A stretch of 64,000 bases of DNA from Enchytraeus crypticus (taxonomy: Eukaryota > Annelida > Clitellata > Enchytraeida > Enchytraeidae), in assembly GCA_905160935.1 (NCBI GenBank), contig CAJHZI010000444.1, positions 560,001 to 624,000 on the forward strand, read 5' to 3'. A program made the position numbers and the translations under genes. Below the pieces are notes generated by a model that ran no database searches, was not told the origin of the DNA, and was given only the letters and a program-made list of their open reading frames with translations. This document shows positions 35,691 to 48,200 of this stretch, one piece after another. Positions within the stretch are counted from its first letter, which is position 1, and each line of letters starts with the position of its first letter.

Positions 35691-36236
35691 TTGTGTTTGC
35701 CCTGCCTGCATTCTTAACACACATTATAATACAGCACTGTTAAATCGTTAGGCCGTTTAATTAATAGTCCTGTTATCAGTCTTGTATTTGAGATTTTATA
35801 CTCTGAATGTCTCGCTGGGGAATATGTAGAACTTTTCTTGTGTATTAGTTACAGGTGTGTCAGGGAAGCATGTTGTATTGTGGTTGAACAGGTGTACTTA
35901 TCATGCATCTGAAAATATTTGATTTTGTTGTTTGTGTTGCTGAAATCATCTTCGAGATAGAAAAAATGACAATATGTCTTTAATACATTTTTGTTATATG
36001 CTCGTGTTTTGATTGGTGGGTAAGAGGTAGTTGCCAGGCATGCTGCTATACATATATCGGCTGTGTGTGTTGAGCAAGTTTTCTTTGCTTTTTAGCTATT
36101 CATTAACACATTTGCTTAGTGCAATAATCTTAGCATCGTGTGTGGATATCTAATTTATCTATTGACTGCTCTGGATTATATGTCTAATTGCTTTTTATCA
36201 CCTGTGGCTATGTAATTAGACTGTACGCATGGTCAT

Positions 36237-36360
36237 AAAGCTGGTAAAAGCTAAGGTTAACGTCAGTTTCATCACTCGAAAGCGATATCAGTGACGGGAA
36301 AGCATAGGATTTGAACCCCGCACATACTGATCTGCAGTTGAGTATCATACCGATAAAGCA
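36237..36360 (-). mobile_element. tRNA-derived SINE, family A
   Basis: Inverted copy with AGGATTTGAACCCCGCACAT intact. Confidence 0.75.
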
Positions 36361-37204
36361 CTCAAAATGTTGGCTTCCAGTATGCCTGTCAGCGCACGTG
36401 TGGTCGTCGAGACGTCTATATAGTGAAAGACAATAGCATACTGCATATAATAATAATCCTAATAAAATGTAATAACAGGTACTTTATATCTTGTGCTCAA
36501 CATCAAACAAGTTGTGCAGAAATGTATTGTATTGAGTGGTGGTACGTAAAATAACGCGACCCTGCCTTGAGATGTAAGCATTTCTGTTCACTTTACTTTA
36601 TATGTGATAAAGACGTTTACTGTGTGAATGTATGTCTAATTGTCTGCATGAAGTTGCAACTGAATCATTTTGTTTAAATTATAGTCAACTGTGTGGGATT
36701 ATTGTTGTTTCTATGATTTCATGTATCTTTGTGTAAAGAAATTAATCGAAAAGAGGACAGTATCTGTTTTATCATTCGTCAAAGCTAATCAACAATTATA
36801 TGCAAGTCGCATTATATCTATACAGCTCAGTCAGGAGCAAGTGTTGAACCTGTGGCTCATTGATTTAGCATCTCAATCATTCCACGGCTGACAGAGAGTT
36901 CACTCGTCTGTGAAGAACTTATCGGGCCTGTAGAACTGACGTTAAATTAGAGTTAGGATGTTGCTGTGCCCGCGTGTGACTCTTGTACACAGGCAGTGAG
37001 GATAACTAGCAATAAACCAGAATATCTCGTTCCTCTCTAGCTCTTTAGATTAACTTTGCCTGGATTAACTTGCTATACTATAGTAAGACTAAACAGGATT
37101 GTTTGTCAGGGAATGACGCCCCTGCCCTGTAAATGTTAGTCAAAGCTGAAGAAGACACAGGGGGCCCGCCTTGTTATAAGCAGAATCTCAAAGAATACTG
37201 GTAT

Positions 37205-37325
37205 TTCATGTTAGACGATTTAAAGATCCACTAGTATGTGGAAATGAAGAGGAAAATGGAAGACAGAACAGTGGAGGCGTTATATACCATGGACCTGCCA
37301 GTAGGCAGTGCACTGAGAGAGACTA
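37205..37325 (+). mobile_element. family F retrotransposon tail fragment
   Basis: TTAGACGATTTAAAGATCCA to CTGCCAGTAGGCAGTGCACT, colinear with 425-620. Confidence 0.65.
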
Positions 37326-38501
37326 TCGCAAAAGCAGTCTGTGCCGTAACAGGCGACTTGGCCCCGCCTCAAAGTCACATGTTTCAAAGCTAACTACTAC
37401 ACATCAAGAATTGATTAAGGCAGGTCTTTGTAATGGCGTCAATTGAGCACTGCTTAGTAGCTTGAAATGAGCATTAAGTATGGATCCTAACTAACGTCAT
37501 CCACAGACATAAATACTGACGTTAAATCATCATTAATATCAGTTTTCAGCATCATAAATACTCCTCTAGCTATTAAAAATTATTCACACTATAGATTATA
37601 CAGAGGCTAAGAGAGCCATACTAAGATTATAACCATACACTCGCTTCATCCCATAGCACAACTATATCGTAGGTAATTTAATGCTATTTGTTTCTCTATT
37701 TTTGCTTAGTTGGCGCATGGAAGCTTTTTGATAGCTTAAATTTTGTGAGGAGCTTTGATTAAACTATCGTTCTCTTTTGGTTGTGTGTGTGCATGGTGTC
37801 CAAAAGTTTGTCCTTTCCTTTATCAAAAATAGAGAACTAAGTCATTGAAAATTAGAATAACGACCCTGTCATGCGAAACCTTACTTGTATATTAGTAACG
37901 TTTGCTGTTACTTATATTTTGTGTCAAGTTGAAGTCCGATACATTAGCAGTAGCAGAGCCAATAGATATAAGACTTGGTTTTTAGTTACACGAGGTTTGT
38001 CTAATGGGTAAAGTAATATGCGGTAAGAGTAACAGATTTACCAATTAGACTACAAAGTACAGACTCAATACACCACTGCTATCCTTTGCAGTAAGAAACT
38101 AAAGCCAATGACCTCAATTTATGTTTATGCTGAGATTCTTATATAGCAAGAAGACTGCTTATTATAATATAAAAGTTGCCTATTATAAAATAACAGTATA
38201 GACTTCATGCAGTGTGTTACAAAGTATATGCTGTAGTCATAACGTACGCTTTAACACTTTTATCCACAACACTCTTAATCAAAATAGTTATTGCGACTGT
38301 CTCTATGCTTACAATGATTTGCCTGTTTAATACCAACAACTGTAGAAAAATCTCTACACACCTAGACATCATTACTAATTCAGAATTTGGCTGGCTATTT
38401 CAGCAGTGTCACTATTGTACAAAAACTTGCTGTTATTTAATGCTTGTAAAAGGCTGCATTTCACTATGATGTCACGTGGTTATGTAACTAATAATCTAAT
38501 T

Positions 38502-38637
38502 GGCTGAAGCCAATTGCCAAGTCGGCAAGATACTGACCACGGATCAGTAAGTGTGGGTTCAAATCCTGGGCTCGCCCGTCATTGACATTGCTTTCGAGTG
38601 AAGAAACTGACGTTAACCTTAGCTTTACCAGCTTTAT
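38502..38637 (+). mobile_element. tRNA-derived SINE, family A
   Basis: Full-length, with B-box GGGTTCAAATCCTGG and end TTAGCTTTACCAGCTTTA. Confidence 0.8.
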
Positions 38638-39017
38638 CTCTAGCACAATGCGTGTAAGATGATTTAACGTTCATTAAACAGTCATGGGAACCATCAGAGA
38701 CAAGCCCTGTCCTGAAATTACAAGTCAATTAAAATGAGTTGGATTGACATAATACATGACATCTTAAGCTACTGGTCCGTCATACTTAACAGAAATAGGA
38801 AATTAGAACAATAATAATAATACTAGTAATAATATTAATGACAATGCTAATAATAATAACAAATCTGGGATTCTTTACACCCAGGGTAAAATATAAATAA
38901 TAATAATAATAATATTGATAAATTATAATATAAGATTTACATCAGTTTGCTCATCTGAGAAAGATCTCAGATATACACAAACGCAGCGAGAGATTTAACT
39001 GTGCGCTCGCTGCTATA

Positions 39018-42000
39018 CTATTCCGATGTCCGCACAGAATCGGAGACGACCTTCCAGGACTTGCCTTGTTCCTGGTTCATCAGCGTGAACGTCTGGTTGA
39101 ACGTCATGCGCAGCTGAGTCTGATACCTGACCGTGCCTGCCGTTGTTACGATTATCATACTGGAGCCGTTGCTAGCGATATCTGCGACACAAGTGAAACG
39201 ATGCAGAGTTATTAGCAATATCTGCAACACAAGTGAAACGATGCAGTTATTAGCGATATCTGCGACATAAGTGAAACAATGCAGAGTTATTAGCAATATC
39301 TGGAACACATGTGAAACGACACAGAGTTATTTGCAATATCTGGAACATAAGTGAAACGATGCCGAGTTATTAGCGATATCTGGAACATAAGTGAAACGAT
39401 GCCGAGTTAATAGCGATATCTGGAACATAAGTGAAACGACACGAGTTATTAGCAATATCTGGAACATAAGTGAAACAACACGAGTTATTAGCAATATCTG
39501 GAACATAAGTGAAACGACACGAGTTATTAGCAATATCTGGAACATAAGTGAAACAACACGAGTTATTAGCAATATCTGGAACATAAGTGAAACGACACGA
39601 GTTATTAGCAATATCTGCGAAATTATGCAGTCAGATGAGATATCTATGGCTAGAACGTCCAAGTAACTAGGTGTATAAGAAGAACCGTGGCAGCTCTGAC
39701 AATATGGCGCTCTGTTTATTTTTCTCAAATAAATTATAAATAATTTTAATTATTTCATAATTGCGGCCTATTGACTGGATTTTGTCGCATAAGACAATGG
39801 AAAGTAACAGAATCTGATGCCAGCTTAGCTGAAACCAAAAGGGTCACAGTAGTAGCGTTTTATGTCGCGACCCGGTCAATGCTACTACAACTTTATACAG
39901 CAGATAACGTACAGCAGATATGCCTAATCATTCTTGTAACTGAAGGTTTATCGGCCCTAAAGCAGCAGTTGCTCGACGAAATATGTCGGGAAACAGACTG
40001 TCAGATACTTTGTCTACAGGAAACCCACAGAGATAAATCACACACTAGACCGAATGTATATGGAATGTCTCTAATCGCAGAAATACCACACGCTAAATAC
40101 AAGCAGGTTCAAGGTACATATTCATACTTAAAGTTTGATTTTCACTCCATAAGAGCACTCCTTAGATCAGCAAGTTAATCCTTTCAAAAGTCTATGCCTT
40201 ATCAATACCTTGTGGAGCCTATAGCTTAAGAAAAGTAGGGCTTCTGAGGTGGTTTTCCGTTGCCTTCCTCAGTTAGATGAATTAATTACCATTTAGATGG
40301 GTTAATTATCATTGCCATTACCATATGCAATGTCAAAAACTTTTAAGTGGTTTTTGTTGGCGTACTACTCCTGGTCGAGTCGATACAAGATTTAATTATA
40401 TCTGACATTCACATGACCAGTGTGAATTGCCCATAAACTGCCCAATGGTTTAAACATACGGCACTAAAAGTGATGGATGATCATTCGCTGTAATGTGAGT
40501 CTTAGATGTGTTTGTCACTGTAACTGTTGTTACAATCAGATTAATTCATTTGTATCTTTCTAAACGTTGTCAGGCAGCCAATTTTTAAGAAAAATTCATA
40601 TAGGGGTTATTGTTACTTCTTAGTAGCAAGCATAAACATTGATTATGATATGTTAAATCTAGCACATGTCTTGATAAGCGTGGACAATGGGTTCCTGTTC
40701 ATGGGACTCGTTTCTTTACATATATAACTCCTAAAAGTAGCCCTGCCTTTAAACTGCTCAAAATTATCGTGAACAAATATAATTAGTTCTAATTATATTA
40801 TTATTATAATATAATAATATATCATAATATAATAATATTATAATATTATTATATTATAATATTATTATATTATAATAATATATCATAATATAATAATATT
40901 ATAATATTATTATATTATTATATTATTATATTATAATAATATATCGTAATATAATAATATTATAATATTATTATATTATAATATTATTATATTATAATAA
41001 TATATCATAATATACTAATATTATAATATTATAATATTATTATATTATAATAATATATTATAATATAATAATATTATATAATATAATAATATATTATATT
41101 ATTATATTATATAATATTATGATAATTATAAACGACATCCCTGACATCATCCTCGTATGAGGAAACGGACGTTAAACCTTTAATATTATTACTATTATTA
41201 TTATTATCATTTAACAATGAAGTGGTTTACTGCAAGCATTAGGATATGATTCAAAGAAACTGAAGTAAACGTAGAGATAACCTGGCACTGTGTGAGTGTC
41301 AATGGCTTCAATGCTATGTTCACTGGGTGGAAGTGACTCGTAATGTTTCCGTATCGCTTCCTGCCCCTTTGCCTCGTTACCATTCCAAACCAGAGTCGAA
41401 ATATCCATATATAACTTTCCTATCAACTGACAAACCATTATACGATAGAGATTGGCAAAACATTTATAGGAATAAACTTTACATTTAAAACTGGAATGTT
41501 AGCAGGCGTAGCAGAACACTGCAGTTTATTATAAATATAATTAGTGCATCAATAGATTCTGAAGCAGTAGGGTTTCAATAAATAAAGATTAAATAACAAT
41601 TAAATATCAAATAATAAAATAAATATTTTAAAAAATTAAATAATAATTAATACCAAAGCAGACGAAGTAGAAACTTCTTATATCGTCTCCGAACAACAGT
41701 TAGTATAAGATTTTTCAGCTCGTTTGTGATGTTGTGCAGCAGAGGCTCTTGTGATAATTTAAATGCCGCTACGCAATTTATTATTCAACAGAAACTCTTC
41801 ACATTTTCTCTGGAATGGGTAGTCAACGGAGGCTAATCATCTTGTCTGTGATGGTATGTCTGCACCGCTGGATTGTGTTACTGTCTCCAAGGGTTAAAAG
41901 GTGCTACATCATTATCATCATCATCCTACCTTGATTCCCAGTTTAACCATGATCGCGATACAAACAGACCGTCTCAAATCCTCTCTGTCCTACATCACAC

Positions 42001-42720
42001 CATCAGCCAATCCTCTATTTGAGACTTTTCCATACGTTTAAATTTTTGTAGCAATTTCTGAATCCTAGGCGCTCACCAACCTAATGCCCTTTCTGAAGTT
42101 AGTATGCATCTTAGTGCTTTAGTCGCCTTCTACGATAGCATTGCAATTAATAGATATTCCAATATATACAACATTATATAGCAATATTTGTATGTCCAAT
42201 GAAAATCACAAATCTGTAAAAAATTACAAATATAAACAATTTATAGATATCATACTAACCAGCAATATAATCCACGTTCAGTTTCCGTAAAGGTTTTAAA
42301 TACACAAAACTTATAGTTCCTTTGTAGTTTAAATTATAGCTATGGGTTTACCCTCATCCCAATCCTAATCCGTAACGAATTCAAAAATCTTGTCTACTTC
42401 TGAAGCGATTAGGAGTAAGGAGTAAGCGATTAGAAGTAAGGAGTAAGGGATTGGGAGTAAGAAGTAAGCTATTAGAAGTAAGGAGTATGGGATTAGGAGT
42501 AAGGAGTAAGGGATTAGCAGTAAGCGATTAGGCACAAGGAGTAAGCGATTCGGAGTAAGGAGTAAGCGTCATGGGAAATTTGGAGGAAGAGCCGTTAGAG
42601 ATTTCAATTAGTTATTCATTACTAATAAAAACTTACGTGTCGATTTTTGTCCATTGTTTTGTAGTAAAGCTCAACAAACTTCTCTGCTGCCTCACAAGAA
42701 TGATTTACTAACAAATCCAT
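39018..42720 (-). CDS. NXT1: NXT1/p15-like NTF2-related mRNA export factor
   Basis: Small NTF2-fold partner of the mRNA exporter NXF1/TAP at the nuclear pore. Three minus-strand exons, 42637-42720, 41282-41426 and 39018-39181, join in phase (0, then 1) to give 130 residues; family members are about 140. Visible family features: the N-terminal helix with CEAAEKFVELYYKTMDKNRH, the core KLYMDISTLVWNGNEAKG, the LPPSEHSIEAIDTHTVPD stretch, and the C-terminal TVRYQTQLRMTFNQTFTLMN and SWKVVSDSVR, which align with the NXT1 FNQNF and WKIASDCFR strands. The start codon is the only upstream ATG in frame with these motifs. It is closer to NXT1/NXT2 than to NTF2 itself. The exon 3 acceptor sits at the edge of a long tandem array made of copies of itself. 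Transcribed away from EMC6, with start codons about 2.5 kb apart. Confidence 0.92.
39182..39620. repeat. 36- to 40-bp array duplicating the NXT1-like exon 3 acceptor
   Basis: On the minus strand, about 11 units of the type CAG|ATATTGCTAATAACTCG plus GTTTCACTTATGTTC precede the used CAG|ATATCGCTAGCAACGG. The repeat therefore contains the splice site and about 16 exon-like bases. The nearest extra acceptor lies 40 bases upstream. Confidence 0.9.
39935..40130 (+). pseudogene. N-terminal endonuclease fragment of a non-LTR retrotransposon
   Basis: Reads LDEICRETDCQILCLQETHR followed by a GMSLIAEIPHAKY segment, typical of the start of LINE endonuclease domains. No reverse transcriptase follows. 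It lies in intron 2 of the NXT1-like gene on the opposite strand. Confidence 0.7.
40225..40345 (-). mobile_element. dispersed repeat family E fragment
   Basis: Inverted GAGGTGGTTTTCCGTTGCCT region; a family-B SINE 3' fragment follows at 40393-40500 (+). Confidence 0.55.
40790..41120. repeat. AT-only palindromic minisatellite
   Basis: Units of TAATATTATAATATTATTAT and ATAATAATATATCATAATAT alternate, strongly self-complementary. Confidence 0.9.
41908..42160 (+). mobile_element. dispersed repeat family D
   Basis: Forward copy starting with a CAT run, in intron 1 of the NXT1-like gene. Confidence 0.7.
42410..42570. repeat. GATTAGGAGTAAGGAGTAAG minisatellite
   Basis: About eight imperfect units of 14-22 bases, 67 bases or more from the exon 1 donor of the NXT1-like gene. 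Confidence 0.8.
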
Positions 42721-43144
42721 ATTCTGGAAATAAACACAGACCATTTGATTTTAATTTACAGGTAAATTGTAATATTAACGGCAGCTAGCCAATAACACAA
42801 AAATCTACGTTGATCCAATGTTTCAGTTCTATATATAAGTAGTAGTTAAAAATTAAAAGATCTTTGAATGTTAATTATCGTTGTCTCTTATCAGCTTAAC
42901 TGAGATTCTAACATACACTGATATGGGTGCACAGAATGGTTAAGTTATTTAAATCTAATGATAATGCCTAAGTTATCAATCTAACTAACAGACTGAACCA
43001 TTGGGTTATTGTTGGGCAATCACGCTTGTTTATGCAAGTAACTATACATTACTTATTACTTTACTTCTTATATTTCGGAATGTAAAATAGAGTGTTCATT
43101 AGAGATGTATTACCAATACAAATAAAATATAAATAATAATTATT

Positions 43145-43375
43145 GAATGTCTCAATAGCGTAGGGGTAGCGTCATGAAGTTTTAAATGACAGATCCTGAG
43201 GTGAATTGAACCATCGTGGGTTCGAATCCTAGCCGCGCTTATCAGAGAATAAAATCTCGGACATTCACTGGACTGGCTACACGGAAAATGGAATAAATTC
43301 CCTAACGGTTTAAACATGTGGTATTAAAAAGTGATAGATATCAACATAGTTGATCATATCACTATAATGCATGTT
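43145..43375 (+). mobile_element. tRNA-derived SINE, family B
   Basis: Full-length: TAGCGTAGGGGTAGCGTCAT, GTGGGTTCGAATCCTAGCCG, and tail AGTGATAGATATCAACATAG. Confidence 0.8.
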
Positions 43376-43897
43376 TACTTTTTTTATGTAACATTTATTT
43401 AAAAGTCAGCTCTGTAGTAAATGTGAGTCTTATTATATCGCTCATGTAAACAAATTTGATGAAAAAAGTTCACAATCAGTAGTTTACCCACGACACAACG
43501 ACTCAGCTATAAAATTAGAACGCAGTGGTTTGGATGTGCACCATTTTAATTTAAACACTCAGCTGTCAGCTGCGAGCGTGGAGGCCGGCTGCTAGTGTAT
43601 CTAGCAGCGGGCGTAGCTTGTTACTGTTTACAAATTACATTCGATTGTCGTGATTTTCTTCCTTTTAAATAATATGCTTTTCTGACGGCTATTCTTGTGT
43701 GTTTTTTAAGTTTTCTATTTTGTAGCATGTACCTCTGTGTCTTGTTTATGCACATTTTAGGACTTTCCGGCAAGGATGTCAGGTACATTTCTAATTTGCA
43801 ATCTCTAAGGATGGCCAGTCGCTCGTTTTGCAAAAGATTATTGATCACCACAATCACTCGGTGTCAAGGGTCAATTACTTTTAATAACATAATATAA

Positions 43898-44045
43898 CAA
43901 CAATTAGAGTGACACAGTCATCAAAGACAACATCGAGCACTATTGAGACAAAATCAAGCCGGCGAGCATAAAGAAGGTTCAAAAATGGTGCAAATTTCAA
44001 AATCCAGATAATCAGTCCAAAGTAAGAGGAATTAAAGAAAATGAG
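43898..44045 (-). mobile_element. dispersed repeat family C
   Basis: Inverted copy ending in AACAATTAGAGTG. Confidence 0.7.
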
Positions 44046-44479
44046 GTTTAGGCGCAGGGCGCTGCTATTGGACACTGGATGGAAAAGAAAGATGGAAAAG
44101 ATAGGTCCTCAACTGCCTATGAAACTGCTCATAGGAAAGCAAAGGCCGATGTGCTTCAATTAAAATTAGAATCTAATCAACATTTCTTTCATCTCATTGA
44201 GTGGCTGCACGACCTACAATACAAATTTGCAATTACATAAAACATTTAAGAGAAATTTGTCAAGCTGGTCACTAGCGTTATGATATTCGATATTATGATA
44301 TTCCAGTCGTGACTGACTGGACCGTGTGTGAGAGGCAGCTAACTCACCAGAAGATGAAACTTTGGCGCTAATAACGATAGTGGTAGACAATGATAGATAT
44401 TGACATAAGAATATATACATAGGCCTAATAACACACATTATATTGAAACGATCAACCATGTTGTTATCAATCACTATTA

Positions 44480-44690
44480 TTAATACCACATGTTTAAACA
44501 TTTAGGCAATTTAATTCATTTTCCGTGTAACCAGTCCAGTGAATGTCCGATATATTACTCTCAGAACAGCGAGGCCGGGATTCTAACCCAATACAGTCAA
44601 TTCACTACAGAGTCTATCACTTAAAACTTCAAGACCTTATCTGCACCACTAACCACTACGCTATTGTGTGCTATTGCGACATTCAAATAA
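44480..44690 (-). mobile_element. tRNA-derived SINE, family B (diverged)
   Basis: Inverted copy with CCAGTCCAGTGAATGTCCGA and a damaged B-box. Confidence 0.65.
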
Positions 44691-45220
44691 TATAATAAAA
44701 TAACTAGAAATAAATAATTAGTAATATTTAAACTCTTTGTATATACGCTTTCAGCTCATCTCTATACTCTATCAGCTGATCGTAATAGTCTTCCAGCAGC
44801 TGAGTGTTTACATTTCGCCTTGGTAAAATGGTGCACATCCAAACCACTGCGAAATTAGAATGCTATTGTTGTCCATGACAATATTGAGCATTATGAAAAA
44901 AATTATTTAGCCGATGCTTGAAAGAGCGCTTTTACCACAGACTAAAGAATTAGTCCAAATTTTTGGCTTAGCAGTGTGAGGGAATGCCTAGGTTCACGGT
45001 GCACACTACTTCAAGGAATCCCAATCTTACTGAAAATCAAGTAATGTAACTTCGCACATTAGCCTAGAGCTTAACTGACTTCATTTATAATAATGTTATA
45101 AATGTGATGATATTTAAATAAACGATATAATGAATGTTTGATATGCGAACATGAGAATGTGCCGAGGTTTACGGTAAATCGCTAATCACTTTTCGTCACA
45201 TTTTACAAACGACAACAACA

Positions 45221-48200
45221 ATGGCGTCGCCCACAGTTGGACAATCTGGTCGAGCGATGAAAAAAATCAGAAAAGGTTAGGAGGATTTAAGCAATTTGCA
45301 GTGAAGCAAGTTAATTTATAGTAACAAAAATATCTGTATCTTTGGTTTAGTTTCAATTTTTCTTTGACGGAAGTGAATCGCATTTTATACGCCAATTAAT
45401 AAATTTCACGAATTTTTCATTCTTTAATAATTTAATATTATTAATATTAATAATATTCTTTAATATTCTTTAATTTTTAATATACCCTTACTGTGTATGT
45501 TTTTCGGATTGCCTTGCTTAATTGTAGGGTTGTACTTTTTATTATGCTTTTCTTATTCAGTGGTTAATAATTATCCCTGGTGCCTGTAAAACGGTACTTC
45601 TCTACTAGAGAGATTTAAGCTAAATAACTTTGTACTTTGGACTGAATTTCTGGATTTTGGAATTTGCACCGTTTTTGGACCTTCTTTTTTTTGCTCGCCG
45701 GCTTGATTTTGTCTCAATAGTGCTCGATGTTGTCATTGATGACTGTAGCACTCTAATTGTTGTTATTATATTAAATTTAAGTTATTTAATTTAATATTAG
45801 TTATTAATATTTAGTTGATTTAAGTTTAGAGATTATGCTTCAAAGATTTGAGAATAAAGTACCAACGTTCTCTCACTTTAGTGTTCTGTCAAGTGCCAGG
45901 TCCAAGTAGGGGTATCTTCCCCAACCCCGGAGAACTTTGTGGCACAAACTGCATCATCACTTATATGACAAAGACACCTCTGGGTCCAAGGTGCACAGTC
46001 TAACTCAGAGTCATACCTCAGGAACAGCCATTTAAAATTTCATGACGTTACTTAACGCACTTACACATTAAGCTATTTACCAATATTCTATATCAACATA
46101 ATGCTCCCGACCAATGCTGTTCTGTGTTGTTGTGGATGGTATTTGTATATACTGTGTAGAACCTCACCTCTCAGTGTGCTGTTTATGTGACGTTTAATTT
46201 TTTTATTCTGGCTGTGTTTATGGGGTAAGCTGAAGGAGTGAATATATCGCAGAGCAGAGGCTGTCAACTGATATTTTAGTACATAGTTTTGTATTGTCAT
46301 GGACGTTATATGTTATTTACCTGAATTTACCAGAACTGCTACCATCTTTCGTTATTCCAATCCCTATTCTAACTTATGTAGCAGGAACAAGGGATGAAAG
46401 ACAAGGGCTTATTTCAATCCCCAATCATACATGATTACAACATCCAGCTTGTTTTTAAAACTATTCACCGACACTACATTCACAACCTCCTCACTCAAAG
46501 AGTTCCACCTAGCAATCACCCTTTGAGAAAAAGAAAACTTTCCTAAGTCTGTCCTTACACTAGGTTTAAACAACTTATAGCTATGACTTCTTAAACCATT
46601 ATTGGAGAAGTTGAAAAAAATCTGTTGCTCTCAATTTGGTAAGCCTTTGCATTATTTTATAAACCTCTAATATTATAAATTGTGTAGAACCGCTACCACT
46701 GAGTGAGATGTCAATACGACACAATGCAGCACTGCTAGAGTACTGCAGGACTTCTATATCAGCGCTATCTGGGGCTTCAGCCGGGATTTTAGGACTTACC
46801 GGCCTATACGGCTTTATTTTCTACTTTATTACAGCCCTTATGATGTCTGTAAGTCTAATTTTTTCGTAGTAGTCTTTTAGAGTTAGCTTTTTAAATTTAG
46901 TTAGCATTTTCATTTAGTTATTTTATTAAAAGAGATTATTTTGTTAATATGTTAAAATTTATTAATTTAATTATAGTTTGATCTAGGATAATTATAGAGC
47001 ATAATGTACTATAAATGTTTCGTTTTGCTCTTAAATGTGAAATATGTGAGTGCCACTTGTGGGCCTCTATTTTCATATATAGCCTTATATACTGGAATAG
47101 ACTTTAAATAGATTTAGAATTACTTTGATTAATGTTTAAATTATTTGATAGGATTTAACATTTAATAATGCTGCCCACTAACTATTAATATTCATTTCAT
47201 ATATGCACTGTCTAGAGTATTTATATGTTGCTGTTGTCTATGTTTTATTATTTCTTTTCTTGCAGCTGATGCTGATGATAAAGATAGAGTATTTATATGT
47301 TACTGTTGTCTATGTTTTTTTATTTCTTTTCTTGCAGCTGATGCTGATGATAAAGATAGAGTATTTATATGTTACTGTTGTCTATGTTTTATTATTTCTT
47401 TTCTTGCAGCTGATGCTGATGATAAAGGCTGGCTCTGAATGGAAGAAGTTCTTCCGTGTTCGTTTTGTGCTCTTCACTAATGGGTTCATGGGTGGACTAT
47501 TTGTATCCTCTCAGTCCTTTAATGAGAGATTTACTTATTTAATTTTATCTTACTAAATTTGTGAAACTGTAAATATTTTACTTTAAAGTTAAAGTAACCG
47601 TCAATGGATTTATTTAGCAGAGTAACGTTTAGTTCAATATGGTCAATTTAAAAGCAATAGCTGGTTTATATAGATCATTTTCATATATAGTTTTCAAATA
47701 TCAATTTTAATTTATTCAGTTTTTAATATATCAATTTTATAATATTGTAACAAAACTGTCTCAAAAGCATGTCTATGATAGGTTAAGCACAGAACTATAA
47801 ATCTGCACTTACTGACCCATTGCCGGACAACTTACCAAAATGCTACCAACTCTGCAGAAAAACCTACGAATGGAATAGTATGGAGAAGTAGTGGTAACTG
47901 TGTTGATAAGTGCTAACTACGCTGCTGTGTAGTTGTTGTTTTCAGAGAAATTTGTCTACAGGTTTTTCTTAACTACAGTCTCACGCTGCAGACATACATT
48001 CTATTCTGGACGTATCCTTTCTAATTCTGCAGTTAATTGTGCAAATATATTGTTAATTTTGTTATTTATATATGTAAAATATATATTATAAAATATACTT
48101 TATATATTTTGTTTATATATTATGAAAGTATATTGTTTATATAATATTAATTGTGCAAATATATTTAATATACAAAATTTACTGCTAAAAATATAATTAT

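Larger units (their letters stand above)
34976..39017. other. SAR1 3' flank and spacer, no gene recognised
   Basis: TG-rich sequence with a repeated GAGTGATATACTACGTGTG motif (34995-35130), a 40-bp unit in three copies (35560-35690), SINE-A copies at 36237-36360 (-) and 38502-38637 (+), and a family-F tail at 37205-37325. The remainder is AT-rich with only short meaningless frames. Confidence 0.55.
42721..45220. other. divergent spacer between the NXT1-like and EMC6 starts
   Basis: It must contain both promoters, but no core element was identified with confidence. It is largely filled by a family-B SINE (43145-43375, +), repeat C (43898-44045, -; 44855-44965, -) and another family-B SINE (44480-44690, -). 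Confidence 0.5.
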
